A stretch of 64,000 bases of DNA from Chlamydiifrater volucris (GCF_902806995.1 NZ_LR777654.1:992001-1056000), one strand, 5' to 3'. Counted from the stretch's first letter, positions 8,741-19,423 are shown. Numbers and translations are program-made. The notes: a model not told the origin generated them from the letters alone.

Positions 8741-10498
8741 CTAAGAAGGATTAACTCGAATATGTAACTCTTTCATTTGTTCTAAACCGATCTCCGAAGG
8801 CGCCTGCATCATTAAATCTGTAGCCTTTTGGGTCTTTGGGAAAGCTATAACCTCCCTAATACCCTCAGCTTTTCCTAAAATCATGACTATCCTGTCTAAC
8901 CCCAAAGCAATCCCTAAATGAGGAGGAGTTCCAAAACGAAGAGCCTCCGTAAAAAATCCAAATTTATTCTTAATATCCTCTAAAGAAAGGTTTAGTACAC
9001 GAAAAACTTGTTGTTGTAAATCTGAACAATGGATTCTTTGCGACCCAGAAGCTATTTCATACCCATTTAACACTAAATCATAACCAGAAGAACGAACTTT
9101 AAGGGGGTCTGTTTCTAAAAATTCAATATCCTTCTCATGAGGTGAAGTAAAGGGGTGGTGTTCTGAAACTATTTTTCCGTCTTCCTCCGCAAACAAAGGA
9201 AAATCTGTTACCCAAATAAAAGCATACTGACCAGGATCGCACAAACCTCTCTCTTTGGCTATCAACCGCCTCAGATGATCTAAAGATTGATTTACTATCT
9301 TGTCTGAAGAAGCTATTAAAAAGGCTGCGTCCCCCTCCTCAACCTCTAGGAAGGATAAAAGTGTTTCAAAAACCTCTTTACTTGCAAATTTAAGAACATT
9401 AGATGAAATTTCTCCGTTAATTTTCCTGATCCAAACAAGTCCTTGACTCCCATATCTTTTAACGAATTCTGTGTAACCATCTATCTGCTTCCTGGAAATA
9501 TCAGCGCCACCTTCAACACGAAATCCCTTAACCGTACCTCCCGACGCAAGCTGATCTAAGAAAATAGAAAAGGTGAATTGATTTGCATAAGCTCGACAAT
9601 CTTTCAATTTCATTCCAAATCTAAGGTCCGGTTTATCCGTCCCATACTCATCTATAGCTTGCTGATAAGTCATCCTGGGTAAAGCCCCATGAATCTCCAC
9701 TCCTCCGGCTAAAAAAAGTTCTTTTACAAGACCTTCCACCAGAAGAAAAAGATCTTCCTGAGTAGCAAAACTCATCTCCATATCAATCTGAGAAAACTCC
9801 GGCTGCCTATCAGCGCGAAGATCTTCATCACGAAAACAAGTTGCTATTTGAAAATACTTATCTAATCCCCCTATCATCAACAATTGCTTGAAAATTTGAG
9901 GAGATTGAGGCAATGCATAAAAATCTCCCGGATGCACTCTGGAAGGCACAACGTAATCTCTAGCGCCTTCAGGAGTCGACTTACAAAGAACAGGGGTCAC
10001 TACCTCAGTGAAACCTTTCTTATCCATATATTTCCTGCAAGCCATCATCAGCTGATGTCTCAGAGACAACTTTGATAAAATATCCCCTCGACGCATGTCC
10101 AAATAACGATATTGTAGTCGCAACTCCTCGTTCACGTTTACATGATCATCGCAGATGGAAAAAGGTGGAACCTCAGACTTTGACAACACCGTTAACCCCT
10201 GGACTTCAACTTCTATTTCTCCAGTAGACAAATTAGGATTCGACATTCCCTCTAAGCGCTTTCTCACCCGACCTTCGATGGCAATTACCCATTCCGAACG
10301 CAAAGAATCCATGACTTTATGAAGTTCTGGTGCGTCTTTCGAGCTGCAAACAATCTGGGTAATCCCAAACTTATCCCGAAGATCAATAAAAAGAATTCCT
10401 CCATGGTCTCGGAATCTATGGACCCATCCTGCAAGTTTTACTATCTGTCCTTCGTGAACCAAAGACAATTCATTACAATTGTGCGTTCTGTATTTCAT
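8741..10498 (-). CDS. aspS: Aspartyl-tRNA synthetase
   Basis: Full-length bacterial class II AspRS (585 residues): OB-fold anticodon-binding domain (about 1-105), motif 2 FRDEDLRADRQPEFSQIDME near residue 215, the bacterial GAD insertion domain (about 300-420), and motif 3 GLALGLDRIVM near residue 530. It probably acts as a non-discriminating AspRS given chlamydial GatCAB use (inference). Its 5' end overlaps the hisS 3' end by 26 bases, so the two synthetase genes are likely coupled. Confidence 0.97.
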   Translation of the reverse strand: MKYRTHNCNELSLVHEGQIVKLAGWVHRFRDHGGILFIDLRDKFGITQIVCSSKDAPELHKVMDSLRSEWVIAIEGRVRKRLEGMSNPNLSTGEIEVEVQGLTVLSKSEVPPFSICDDHVNVNEELRLQYRYLDMRRGDILSKLSLRHQLMMACRKYMDKKGFTEVVTPVLCKSTPEGARDYVVPSRVHPGDFYALPQSPQIFKQLLMIGGLDKYFQIATCFRDEDLRADRQPEFSQIDMEMSFATQEDLFLLVEGLVKELFLAGGVEIHGALPRMTYQQAIDEYGTDKPDLRFGMKLKDCRAYANQFTFSIFLDQLASGGTVKGFRVEGGADISRKQIDGYTEFVKRYGSQGLVWIRKINGEISSNVLKFASKEVFETLLSFLEVEEGDAAFLIASSDKIVNQSLDHLRRLIAKERGLCDPGQYAFIWVTDFPLFAEEDGKIVSEHHPFTSPHEKDIEFLETDPLKVRSSGYDLVLNGYEIASGSQRIHCSDLQQQVFRVLNLSLEDIKNKFGFFTEALRFGTPPHLGIALGLDRIVMILGKAEGIREVIAFPKTQKATDLMMQAPSEIGLEQMKELHIRVNPS

Positions 10499-11768
10499 AA
10501 AGCAATTTTTCCTTAATATCCTCTTGAGAGCCCTTCTCTTCCTTTCGATCCCTCATATTTCGCAAAATGAAATGTTTATTTCTTAACTCTTCTTCCCCAA
10601 CAACGCAGATGAAAGATATGTTTTCTATAGAAGCGCTCTTCAACATACTCTTAACACTTCTTCCTGAATAATCTACTTCTGCAGGAATCGACATTTGCCT
10701 CAAAGAATTTGCCCATAAGAAACAAAATTCTTCTGCTTCTCTCCCCATTGGCAATAAGCGGCAAGAAAAGCCTTTTCCAGGGAGAGGAGCTTGTTGTTGC
10801 ATCAAAGTGCGTATAACCCTTTCTACGCCTATTCCAAAACCAAAGGCTGGAATATTCGGCCCTCCCGACTCAGCAATTAAATTATCATAGCGCCCACCAC
10901 CCCCGATGGAGTTTTGCCCACCAATCCCTTCGATAAAAGCTTCAAAAACAAACCCCGTGTAGTAATCCAAACCACGGACCAATAAAGGGTCTAACGAACA
11001 ACTTATACCTCTTCCTTTTAAAGCCGTACAAACCTCTTCTAGATACGTCCGATCTGCATCCTCCAGAAAATCAACCCCGGAAGGGGCAGTTTTTAAGAGA
11101 AGAATATCTTCAGGTTCTTTGGAATCTAAAATTCTCATGGGATTCGTAGAAAAACGCTCTTTGCTAATAGGAGAAAGTTGCTCATAGCAATCTGAAAAAA
11201 ACTCCCTCAGCTTCTGAGAATAACTCTCCCTCGAACTTCCGCTGGCCAAATAGTTTACTCTAAGTTGAACATCTCTCAGACCCAAGGAGGAAAAAAAGTC
11301 CCATAATAAGGAGACTACTTCCGCATCCTTAAGTGGATGTTTAATTCCAATAGCCTCTACTCCAAACTGATGATGCTGACGATACCGACCGGCCTGCTGC
11401 CTTTCATACCTAAACATGGGAGCCAGATAAAAAAATTTATTCTCTTTGACACCTTCGTAAAGTCGATGCTCCACTAGGGCTCTCGCTACCGCGGCGGTCC
11501 CCTCCGGCCTTAAAGTAATGGACCTACCCTTCCTGTCAAGAAAAGTGTAAGTCTCCTTTCGAACAATGTCTGTATGCTCTCCAACTCGATGAAACACCTC
11601 AGTCTTTTCAAACACTGGTGTGCGAATCTCCTGAAACCCATACAAATCGCAGAGATGCCGAGCAACGGCTTCCACGTGACGCCAAACCCCTGAAGACCGC
11701 CACAAATGTTCCGCATCAAGAACTCTTGGGAGAATATCAAAGACTCCTTTCGGAAGTGAGGACCCCAT
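10473..11768 (-). CDS. hisS: Histidyl-tRNA synthetase
   Basis: A class II synthetase of 431 residues with motif 1 (YGFQEIRTPVFE), motif 2 FYLAPMFRYERQQAGRYRQHH-type sequence, the HisRS-specific LVRGLDYYTG and motif 3 GFGIGVERV, then the alpha/beta anticodon-binding domain. Upstream of aspS with a 26-base overlap. Start ATG at 11768. Confidence 0.97.
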   Translation of the reverse strand: MGSSLPKGVFDILPRVLDAEHLWRSSGVWRHVEAVARHLCDLYGFQEIRTPVFEKTEVFHRVGEHTDIVRKETYTFLDRKGRSITLRPEGTAAVARALVEHRLYEGVKENKFFYLAPMFRYERQQAGRYRQHHQFGVEAIGIKHPLKDAEVVSLLWDFFSSLGLRDVQLRVNYLASGSSRESYSQKLREFFSDCYEQLSPISKERFSTNPMRILDSKEPEDILLLKTAPSGVDFLEDADRTYLEEVCTALKGRGISCSLDPLLVRGLDYYTGFVFEAFIEGIGGQNSIGGGGRYDNLIAESGGPNIPAFGFGIGVERVIRTLMQQQAPLPGKGFSCRLLPMGREAEEFCFLWANSLRQMSIPAEVDYSGRSVKSMLKSASIENISFICVVGEEELRNKHFILRNMRDRKEEKGSQEDIKEKLLYEIQNAQL

Positions 11769-11837
11769 AATTCTTCTCTCTGAATTACCTCTACTAAATT
11801 GGGGAAGGATACTCCATTCGTTGATTAAATCGCAAAA

Positions 11838-12065
11838 TCAAACCCGACTCATGTCAGAAGAAGTCAAAAAAAGGGGCTGAATAATTTCTGATTCTTGTAT
11901 CTCAGGATTTACAATCCCGCCTCGATTTTCAAAACAAATACTTACGCCCCTGGGGGAAAAAGCAGATCGGCAACAAACAAATTTTACAAACCAAGCTCCT
12001 GCGGAAAGCAAAATAAAACCTACCACACAAAGAACTACAAAGGACCTTCTCTTTAAGAGTCTCAT
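11838..12065 (-). CDS. Small membrane-anchored protein of unknown function
   Basis: A 75-residue frame with basic residues (MRLLKRRS), one hydrophobic helix (VVLCVVGFILLSAGAWFVKFV) and a short polar tail. The start ATG has an excellent Shine-Dalgarno (GGGGG, five bases upstream). There is no recognisable domain. It lies upstream of hisS on the same strand, separated by 69 bases, and divergently from uhpC. I support it on the start signal and membrane topology only; no homologue is recognised. Confidence 0.55.
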   Translation of the reverse strand: MRLLKRRSFVVLCVVGFILLSAGAWFVKFVCCRSAFSPRGVSICFENRGGIVNPEIQESEIIQPLFLTSSDMSRV

Positions 12066-12352
12066 TTTTACCCCCTATTAATTAAGTCAAACAAGCAGTC
12101 CTTACTGAAAAGGTCGGATCGCTTTAAAAAAATTCCTAATCAAGCAAAATGTTTCAAATTAAAAACTTTTTTACATAAATTTGGTAGCGTATGCTTCAAA
12201 ATGAAAAACTATCCATTATTTCCTCTCTTGTCTTTTTCCTCCTACCTATGCTAGTGTGGGAGGGAAGGCGTCTTTATTCCCAATGATTTCTACAAAAAGT
12301 ACCTTCGCTCGATACTTTAAATGTGGATCAAATCTTAGGATAAGGAGAATCC

Positions 12353-13705
12353 ATGAGAATCTTACCTAGTTTCTTTCGACCTCCGCAGCATATCGCAGAG
12401 ATCGACAACCCGGAAATTGTCAAAAAGAAGTATAGATATTGGCGGCTTAGAATCTTCTATAGTATGTTTGTGGGGTATATTTTTTACTACTTCACAAGAA
12501 AAAGCTTCACCTTTGCTATGCCCACCTTAATGGCAGATTTGGGGTTTGACAAAGCACAACTAGGTATCATTGGCAGTACCCTCTACATCTCTTACGGAGT
12601 TAGTAAGTTTGTCAGTGGGGTTATGTCCGATCAATCCAATCCTCGTTACTTCATGGCGTTTGGTCTAATTGCTACGGGGTTTACAAATATATTCTTCGGC
12701 ATGTCCTCTACCATTCCTCTTTTTGCTCTTTGGTGGGGAGTCAACGGTTGGTTTCAAGGTTGGGGATGGCCTCCTTGCGCGAGACTTTTAACACACTGGT
12801 ATTCAAAATCTGAAAGGGGCACTTGGTGGAGCATCTGGAGCACTTCCCACAATATTGGCGGCGCTCTAATTCCAATTCTGACAGGAGCGGCAGTTAATTG
12901 TTGTGGTTGGCGAGGTGCCATGTACATTCCAGGAGTACTCTGTATTGGCATGGGACTGATCCTAATCAATCGTTTGCGAGACACGCCTCAATCATTAGGT
13001 CTTCCTGCGATAGAAAAACACCGAAATGATCCTCTTCCCAATACCCAGGAGTCAAACGTCACTGAAGAGGAGGAAGTAGAGCTATCGACAAAGCAAATCC
13101 TATTTACGTACGTGCTCTCTAATAAGTGGATCTGGTTATTAGCTTTGGCTTCGTTCTTCGTTTATGTAGTACGAATGGCTGTCAATGACTGGAGCGCTCT
13201 ATTCTTAATAGAAACCAAACACTATGCTCCTGTGAAAGCCAATTTCTGTGTATCGTTGTTCGAAATTGGTGGCTTGTTTGGGATGCTAATAGCCGGTTGG
13301 CTGTCGGACAAGGTCTCTAAAGGAAAGCGTGGACCTATGAACGTCCTCTTTTCCCTAGGATTGATCATTTCCATAGCAGGAATGTGGTTTTATCGGGATT
13401 TGAATGTCCTTTGGATCGATGGATCTTTGCTCTTTACAATAGGTTTCTTCTTATTCGGCCCCCAAATGATGATTGGTTTGGCGGCTGCTGAGCTATCGCA
13501 CAAAAAAGCCGCGGGAACGGCCAGTGGCTTTGCTGGGTGGTTTGCGTATTTTGGAGCAGCTTTCGCCGGTTATCCCCTGGGAAAAGTTGCTCAAGATTTT
13601 GGTTGGCAAGGATTCTTTGCTGCTTTATTGGCCTGTGGCGCAACCTCGTTGCTTCTATTCTTACCGACATGGAATGCCTCCCCTAAGCAGGAAGATAGAA
13701 CTTAA
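12353..13705 (+). CDS. uhpC: Hexose-phosphate:phosphate antiporter (UhpC/UhpT type MFS)
   Basis: The 450-residue protein has 12 predicted membrane spans and the organophosphate:phosphate antiporter features: YFTRKSFTFAMPTL in TM1, a loop GYIFYY..., NGWFQGWGWPPCARLLTHW near TM4-5 and the long central charged loop (about residues 215-245). It imports glucose-6-phosphate from the host cytosol in exchange for phosphate, the hexose supply route of chlamydiae. Shine-Dalgarno AAGGAG precedes ATG. dnaE follows after 24 bases and may be co-transcribed. Confidence 0.94.
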   Translation: MRILPSFFRPPQHIAEIDNPEIVKKKYRYWRLRIFYSMFVGYIFYYFTRKSFTFAMPTLMADLGFDKAQLGIIGSTLYISYGVSKFVSGVMSDQSNPRYFMAFGLIATGFTNIFFGMSSTIPLFALWWGVNGWFQGWGWPPCARLLTHWYSKSERGTWWSIWSTSHNIGGALIPILTGAAVNCCGWRGAMYIPGVLCIGMGLILINRLRDTPQSLGLPAIEKHRNDPLPNTQESNVTEEEEVELSTKQILFTYVLSNKWIWLLALASFFVYVVRMAVNDWSALFLIETKHYAPVKANFCVSLFEIGGLFGMLIAGWLSDKVSKGKRGPMNVLFSLGLIISIAGMWFYRDLNVLWIDGSLLFTIGFFLFGPQMMIGLAAAELSHKKAAGTASGFAGWFAYFGAAFAGYPLGKVAQDFGWQGFFAALLACGATSLLLFLPTWNASPKQEDRT

Positions 13706-13729
13706 ACTGTTATAGTATTGGGAGTTATT

Positions 13730-16700
13730 TTGAACTGGATCCCTTTGCATTGTCACTCTCAATACTCTATATTGGATTCAACAAATTCAATAAACAGCCT
13801 AGTAGAGAAAGCCGTTGAGTTTAGTATTCCCGCCTTGGCTTTGACGGACCACGGAAATCTCTATGGAGCTATTCCTTTCTACAAAGAATGCACGAAGCAT
13901 GGCGTCAAGCCTATCATTGGAGCGGAGCTTTATGTAGCTCCAAATTCTAGATTTGAAAAAAAGAAAGAAAAGCACCGACGAGTTGCTCATCATTTAATTT
14001 TACTCTGTAAAAATGATCTAGGTTATCAAAATCTCTGTAAATTATCTTCTTTAGCATTTACTGAAGGATTTTACTACTTTCCAAGAGTGGATAAAGATTT
14101 ATTAGCAGAATATCACGAGGGCCTTATTTGTTTATCAGCTTGTCTCAGTGGATCTATCCCTCAAGCCATCCTTCACGCCCCAGATTCTTTGGAAACAGAA
14201 ATACGGTGGTTCCATGATCTCTTCGGAGAGGATTTCTACCTAGAACTACAACTTCACGAGATGTCGGATGATTCTTTAGAAAAAATTGATGAAGAATGGC
14301 TGAGACAAGAACATAAAAACTTTGTTTTACAACAAAAACAGGTTAACACTGCCTTAATCGCCTCCAGCAAAAAATTTTCTATTCCTGTTGTGGCCACAAA
14401 TGACATCCATTACATCCATCCTGATGATTGGCTAGCCCATGAAATCCTTCTAAACATTCAGAGCGGAGAAACCATACGCACGGCCAAGCAAAATACGTAT
14501 GTCTCAAATCCTAAACGAAAATTCTATCCTTCAAGAGAATACTATTTTAAGTCTCCTGGGGAAATGCTAGCTATATTTTCTGATATTCCAGAGGCTATTT
14601 CAAATACCAACATCGTCGCAGAGAAGTGTAACCTTGAGTTAGATTTTGACAAAAAACATTACCCCATATACGTCCCAGAAGAACTCAAGGGGACTTCCTA
14701 TACTGAGAAAGAACGTTATGAAGCATCTGCTAAGTTTCTCAGACAGCTCTGCGATGAAGGATTGAAAACGAAATATTCTCCTGAAGTTTTAGAGTACATA
14801 GCAAAAAAATTTCCAGGCAAAGACCCAATGAACGTAGTTAAGGAACGTCTGGAAAGTGAGATGTCTGTCATCATCCCTAAGGGAATGTGCGATTATCTAC
14901 TCATTGTTTGGGATATTATTCACTGGGCCAAAGCTAACGGCATCCCTGTAGGGCCTGGAAGGGGCTCCGGAGCTGGGTCTGTCATGCTCTTTTTAATGGG
15001 TATTACGGAGATCGAACCCATACGGTTTGACCTGTTCTTTGAAAGATTTATTAACCCTGAAAGAATTTCTTACCCTGACATTGACATCGATATATGCATG
15101 TCTGGGCGAGAAAATGTGATCAATTACACTTTGGAACGACATGGCAGAGAGAATGTTGCTCAAATTATCACATTTGGCACGATGAAAGCCAAGATGGCCA
15201 TTAAAGACGTGGGACGCACGCTAGATATCCCTCTGTCTAAAGTAAATTCAATTGCCAAACATATCCCAGACTTAAATACAACTTTAGAAAAAGCTCTAGA
15301 GATAGACCCTGATTTAAACCATCTGTACACTCATGATCCTGATGCTACTCAGATCATTGATATGGCTCTCAAATTAGAAGGCTCTATTCGAAACACTGGT
15401 GTGCATGCAGCTGGTGTTATCATTTGTGGAGAGAAGCTTATTGATAAAATTCCTATCTGCATATCAAAAGACTCTTCCATGATCACCACACAATACTCAA
15501 TGAAACCCGTCGAGAGTGTTGGCATGTTGAAAGTTGATTTTCTAGGATTAAAAACTCTCACCAGTATTCGGTTAGCAATCAACTCAATTCAAAAAAAGAC
15601 TGGCACGCAACTTAGCATTAGTAATCTTCCTCTTGATGATCTGAAAACTTTCGCTCTCCTACACCAGGGAAAGACTCTTGGCATATTCCAAATGGAATCC
15701 AAGGGCATGCAAGAGTTAGCTAAAAACTTACGCCCAGATACATTTGAGGAAATTATCGCTATAGGAGCCTTATATCGCCCAGGTCCCATGGACATGATCC
15801 CTTCTTTTATCAACAGGAAGTTTGGGAAAGAAATCATAGAATATGACCATCCTTTAATGGAGAGTATCCTTAAAGAAACGTTCGGAATCATGGTTTATCA
15901 AGAACAAGTTATGCAGATAGCAGGTTCCCTCGCCAATTATTCATTAGGTGAAGGTGATGTTTTACGGCGAGCCATGGGGAAGAAAGATGCTGAGCAGATG
16001 GTGAAAGAGCGTGCGCGTTTCTGTGAAAGAGCTTGTAACAATGGTATCGATTCTCAATTAGCAACAACCATTTTTGACAAAATGGAAAAATTTGCTTCCT
16101 ACGGGTTTAACAAATCTCATGCAGCAGCCTATGGTCTTATTACTTACACAACTGCTTACCTAAAAGCTAACTATCCTAGAGAGTGGATGGCTGCATTATT
16201 AACTTCTGATCGAGATGACATTGAGAAGGTTGGAAAGTTAATTCGAGAAGTTAAAAACATGGATATTGCTGTATTACCTCCCGACATCAATGAATCGGAC
16301 CTAGATTTTGTGGCTACGGATCAAGGTATTCGTTTCGCTCTTACAGGAATTAAAGGTGTTGGAAAAGGTGTCGTAGAGAGCATTTTAGAGGAACGTCTAG
16401 CCCGAGGACCTTACAAAGATATCTATGATTTTATATCCAGATCTGATTTGAAGAAAGTTTCAAAAAAAACCATAGAATGCCTTACAGATGCAGGATGTTT
16501 TGATTTTTCGGAACCCAATCGAGATAAAGCTTTGGCCTTAACAGAAACCATCTACGAATCCGTGGCCAAAGAGAAAAAGGAAGCTGCTTCTGGAGTGATG
16601 ACCTTCTTTTCTCTGAAAACCATGCAAAAAGACTCTCCAGTAATCAAGAAAGATGTTTCTTTTGTTTCTAGAAGTAAGCGAGAGCTACTGAAAAAAGAAA

Positions 16701-17431
16701 AAGAACTGTTGGGAATTTATCTTACAGAGCATCCCCTAGATGCTATTAAACACCTTATTCCTCGACTTTCCGGAGTTCCTTTTAGCGAATTTGAGAACCT
16801 TCCTCACGCTGCAACTGTGAGGACAACATTTATCATAGACAAAGTTGTCACCAAAATTTCCTCGAAAGGGCAAAGACGATTTGCAGTCCTTAGAGTTAGT
16901 GATGGAGAAGATTCTGTTGAATTGCCTATATGGCCCGAGTTGTATGAAGAAAAACAAACTTTATTGGAAGAGGATCGCCTCATTTATGCTATTCTAACCA
17001 TAGACAGACGAGGTGGAGAATCTCTGCGTTTACATTGCAAGTGGATGGCAGATTTAGCTACTGTAAATGAGAATATCATTACGGAATGCGATGAAGCGTT
17101 CGAGAAAATAAAAATTCAAATGCAAAAAGTCGCGTACATGACTTCTCAACCTTCTAACTCGATAGAAAAAAAACAGGCTCCCGCGATGAAAAAGCACACT
17201 ACTGTTCTCAGTATGGATTTACGACAAATAAAACACAGTCACATAGTGACTCTAAAAGATCTAATTCAAAGTTACTCTGGAGATATTCCCTTAAAGTTAG
17301 TTTTTACAAGAGAAGATACTTTGGTAGGAACCGTTTCTCCTGATGAAAGTTTCTACGTATCAGAAGATTTAGAAGGTTTAGCTCGAGAACTGGAAGGGTT
17401 AGGGTTACCAGTGACGGTAGCTAAAGAGTAG
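13730..17431 (+). CDS. dnaE: DNA polymerase III alpha subunit
   Basis: About 1,233 residues. N-terminal PHP domain (LHCHSQYSILDSTNS, HHLILLCKN), the C-family polymerase core with GPGRGSGAGSVM and the catalytic PDIDIDI Asp residues near residue 445, the FASYGFNKSHAAAYG finger motif, a helix-hairpin-helix region near residue 870, and an OB domain near 1,010. It is the replicative polymerase. The frame opens at TTG 13718, but TTG at 13730 is spaced correctly from GGGAG and gives LNWIPLHCHS, as in homologues; both are non-ATG starts. Confidence 0.96.
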   Translation: MNWIPLHCHSQYSILDSTNSINSLVEKAVEFSIPALALTDHGNLYGAIPFYKECTKHGVKPIIGAELYVAPNSRFEKKKEKHRRVAHHLILLCKNDLGYQNLCKLSSLAFTEGFYYFPRVDKDLLAEYHEGLICLSACLSGSIPQAILHAPDSLETEIRWFHDLFGEDFYLELQLHEMSDDSLEKIDEEWLRQEHKNFVLQQKQVNTALIASSKKFSIPVVATNDIHYIHPDDWLAHEILLNIQSGETIRTAKQNTYVSNPKRKFYPSREYYFKSPGEMLAIFSDIPEAISNTNIVAEKCNLELDFDKKHYPIYVPEELKGTSYTEKERYEASAKFLRQLCDEGLKTKYSPEVLEYIAKKFPGKDPMNVVKERLESEMSVIIPKGMCDYLLIVWDIIHWAKANGIPVGPGRGSGAGSVMLFLMGITEIEPIRFDLFFERFINPERISYPDIDIDICMSGRENVINYTLERHGRENVAQIITFGTMKAKMAIKDVGRTLDIPLSKVNSIAKHIPDLNTTLEKALEIDPDLNHLYTHDPDATQIIDMALKLEGSIRNTGVHAAGVIICGEKLIDKIPICISKDSSMITTQYSMKPVESVGMLKVDFLGLKTLTSIRLAINSIQKKTGTQLSISNLPLDDLKTFALLHQGKTLGIFQMESKGMQELAKNLRPDTFEEIIAIGALYRPGPMDMIPSFINRKFGKEIIEYDHPLMESILKETFGIMVYQEQVMQIAGSLANYSLGEGDVLRRAMGKKDAEQMVKERARFCERACNNGIDSQLATTIFDKMEKFASYGFNKSHAAAYGLITYTTAYLKANYPREWMAALLTSDRDDIEKVGKLIREVKNMDIAVLPPDINESDLDFVATDQGIRFALTGIKGVGKGVVESILEERLARGPYKDIYDFISRSDLKKVSKKTIECLTDAGCFDFSEPNRDKALALTETIYESVAKEKKEAASGVMTFFSLKTMQKDSPVIKKDVSFVSRSKRELLKKEKELLGIYLTEHPLDAIKHLIPRLSGVPFSEFENLPHAATVRTTFIIDKVVTKISSKGQRRFAVLRVSDGEDSVELPIWPELYEEKQTLLEEDRLIYAILTIDRRGGESLRLHCKWMADLATVNENIITECDEAFEKIKIQMQKVAYMTSQPSNSIEKKQAPAMKKHTTVLSMDLRQIKHSHIVTLKDLIQSYSGDIPLKLVFTREDTLVGTVSPDESFYVSEDLEGLARELEGLGLPVTVAKE

Positions 17432-18313
17432 TTAAGAATCTAATTTTCTCCCGTTGATAGCGTTAATAAATTCTGTTCTTTGTGATCCGTCTGTTCCTTT
17501 TGTGGTGATCCTGTAAGCGGGGACGAAAACTTTTTTTGTATCTATCACATAAAAGTTTTTCCCAAAAACTTTTGAAGCCAACGAGCGAATATCATCTTCA
17601 CTGTGTTTTTCAGCAATCATTATTGATCCTTTGGGCTTCATAAGAGACACCAAAGACCGATTCATAGTTGTCATACAGTTAGTTAAGGGTTGAAACTTCC
17701 TAAAAGGAATTCCCACCCTGTCTCCTTGAACAAAGATTAACTTTTTCCTGTGGCAACTCTTGATTGACTTAGCCACGTGGAAATTTTTTGAAGCCAATCG
17801 CTCTATGAGCTGTTCTCTATTCATTGATCCCCCCATAGATATCAGCGTTTGCATAATGAGCATATCATGCCTGTCTGCTTTAGAAATTAGGCATTCTCTG
17901 AACCCTTGGGAACAATTCCAAGTCTCTGTATCCAAAACAACTTCCCCATTGACAAGACTCCATAACAACACACCTTCCAAAATTTCATAATCTCCACTTC
18001 TGGAAGGGACTTCTTTCTGGTACCTAGCTTTGAGAAGCACGTAAGGGAAAAAACATTGTTCCAAGTAAAGGTCTTGATTTTTGTACTTTAGGTTTTCTAT
18101 CACTTGCTCGGGAGAATATGATCTTTCTATGATAAAGATTTGTTCGCTGCCTATCATTTTTTTAGCGATGCGGGTCCCTTTATTGAATACCTCTCTACCG
18201 TAACGAGCCGAAGCAGTCATTATAGTTCTCGCTCTTACAGAGTTATCCCACAAAAAAATACCTAAAAAAAGAAGAGAAATTGGGATAAAAGCAGAATAAA
18301 CTATCTTTTTCAT
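17432..18313 (-). CDS. Conserved chlamydial exported or membrane-anchored protein (CT546-like)
   Basis: A 293-residue protein with an N-terminal hydrophobic helix (SAFIPISLLFLGIFLW) after MKKIVY, then a soluble portion with three regularly spaced Cys-containing segments. No known enzymatic motif. The gene is convergent with dnaE (stops abut) and sits between dnaE and the bamD-like gene as CT546 does in C. trachomatis. Its middle (MGGSMNREQLIERLASKNFHVAKSIKS) has a winged-helix look but this is weak. Function unknown. Confidence 0.8.
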   Translation of the reverse strand: MKKIVYSAFIPISLLFLGIFLWDNSVRARTIMTASARYGREVFNKGTRIAKKMIGSEQIFIIERSYSPEQVIENLKYKNQDLYLEQCFFPYVLLKARYQKEVPSRSGDYEILEGVLLWSLVNGEVVLDTETWNCSQGFRECLISKADRHDMLIMQTLISMGGSMNREQLIERLASKNFHVAKSIKSCHRKKLIFVQGDRVGIPFRKFQPLTNCMTTMNRSLVSLMKPKGSIMIAEKHSEDDIRSLASKVFGKNFYVIDTKKVFVPAYRITTKGTDGSQRTEFINAINGRKLDS

Positions 18314-18404
18314 AAAACACCTTTAATTATTATTTTAATAAACAAAAAAATCTTTTATCAAATAAAAAAAACAAAAGTTCTTAAACAATATAATCACAAG
18401 GGAT

Positions 18405-18434
18405 TTGACAAATTCACTTTTACTTTTCTATGAT
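18405..18434 (+). promoter_or_regulatory. Candidate promoter of the bamD-like/lptE-like/rsbW operon
   Basis: A perfect -35 hexamer TTGACA (18405-18410) is followed after 18 bases by TATGAT (18429-18434), 29 bases before the first ATG of the downstream gene at 18464. No competing gene is nearby. Confidence 0.65.
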
Positions 18435-18463
18435 CGCCTATTAGGTTTTATGAGTTTTGAATT

Positions 18464-19423
18464 ATGAATCGTGCAGTCGTCCTACTTCTTTTCTCCTCTT
18501 TGTTTTATTGTTCCTTGACAGAAAGCAAGCCTATTGCTTTTGAACCATTTATGGGAGGGAAGCTTTCTACAAAACGGTTTTCCCCAAAATACTCGCCCGA
18601 ACGTTACATGGAAGATGGCAAGCAATTCTTAGCCAGAGGTCAGTACCATAAAGCTCTCACTTGTTTCCTAATTATCATTAACCATTTTCCCGGTCACGAA
18701 CTACTTCCTGAGTCCCTGTTGCTGGCAGGAAAATGCCACCTGAAGAGAGAACAATTTGATTTAGCTAATAAACTGCTAAGTAATTACTTATCCCTACCTG
18801 AAGCGGCCTACTCACAGGAGCTGTTTGAAATGAAGTTACAAATTGCTGCCAATTTTGCGCAGGGAAGACGTAAGCATTTATTTGCTTTGGAGGGATTTCC
18901 AAAGCTTGAAAATGCGGATCAAGATGCATTTAATATTTATAACGAGGTCCTTTCAGCACATCCCTTCGAAAATCTGGGAGCTGTCGCTTTATTTTATAAA
19001 GGAGAACTCCTTCGGGTTAGAAAAGAATTTGATGAAGCGTTAAAAGTTTTCCAGAAATTGACTAAGCAATTTTCTTCGCATGAATTAGCCATAAAAGCAT
19101 ATATAGCGATATCTGAAATTTATGTGATTCAAAGTATTCCCGAACCACATAATACGACCTACTTAACGTTATCCAAAGCTAACTTAGACAAGTTTGTAAA
19201 AAAACACCCTAATCATCCTGCAGTCAAAGTCTTAAACGAAAACATCCGTAAAATTGAAGAATGTCATGCTAAAGGTCTCTATGGCACAGGGAAATTTTAC
19301 GAAAAGAAAAAGAAGCCTATGGCCGCCAAAATTTACTACCAAACCGTAGTTTCCTTGTATCCAGAGACCTCCTGGGTAGCCAAGTGTGATAATCGTATAG
19401 CAAGATTGTCTCGAAAAGCTTAG
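18464..19423 (+). CDS. TPR-containing exported protein, candidate BamD-type outer-membrane assembly factor
   Basis: The 319-residue protein has a signal peptide (MNRAVVLLLFSSLFYCSL) and then TPR-like repeats. The first part, YSPERYMEDGKQFLARGQYHKAL followed by FPGHELLPESLLLAGKCHLK, resembles the BamD/YfiO opening, in which a tool-like TPR scaffold binds BamA. A second TPR block spans residues 165-310. A Cys at 16 could be a lipid attachment site but the lipobox (LFYC) is imperfect. Matches CT547 by position. It is first of three closely spaced plus-strand genes. BamD assignment is inference. Confidence 0.75.
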   Translation: MNRAVVLLLFSSLFYCSLTESKPIAFEPFMGGKLSTKRFSPKYSPERYMEDGKQFLARGQYHKALTCFLIIINHFPGHELLPESLLLAGKCHLKREQFDLANKLLSNYLSLPEAAYSQELFEMKLQIAANFAQGRRKHLFALEGFPKLENADQDAFNIYNEVLSAHPFENLGAVALFYKGELLRVRKEFDEALKVFQKLTKQFSSHELAIKAYIAISEIYVIQSIPEPHNTTYLTLSKANLDKFVKKHPNHPAVKVLNENIRKIEECHAKGLYGTGKFYEKKKKPMAAKIYYQTVVSLYPETSWVAKCDNRIARLSRKA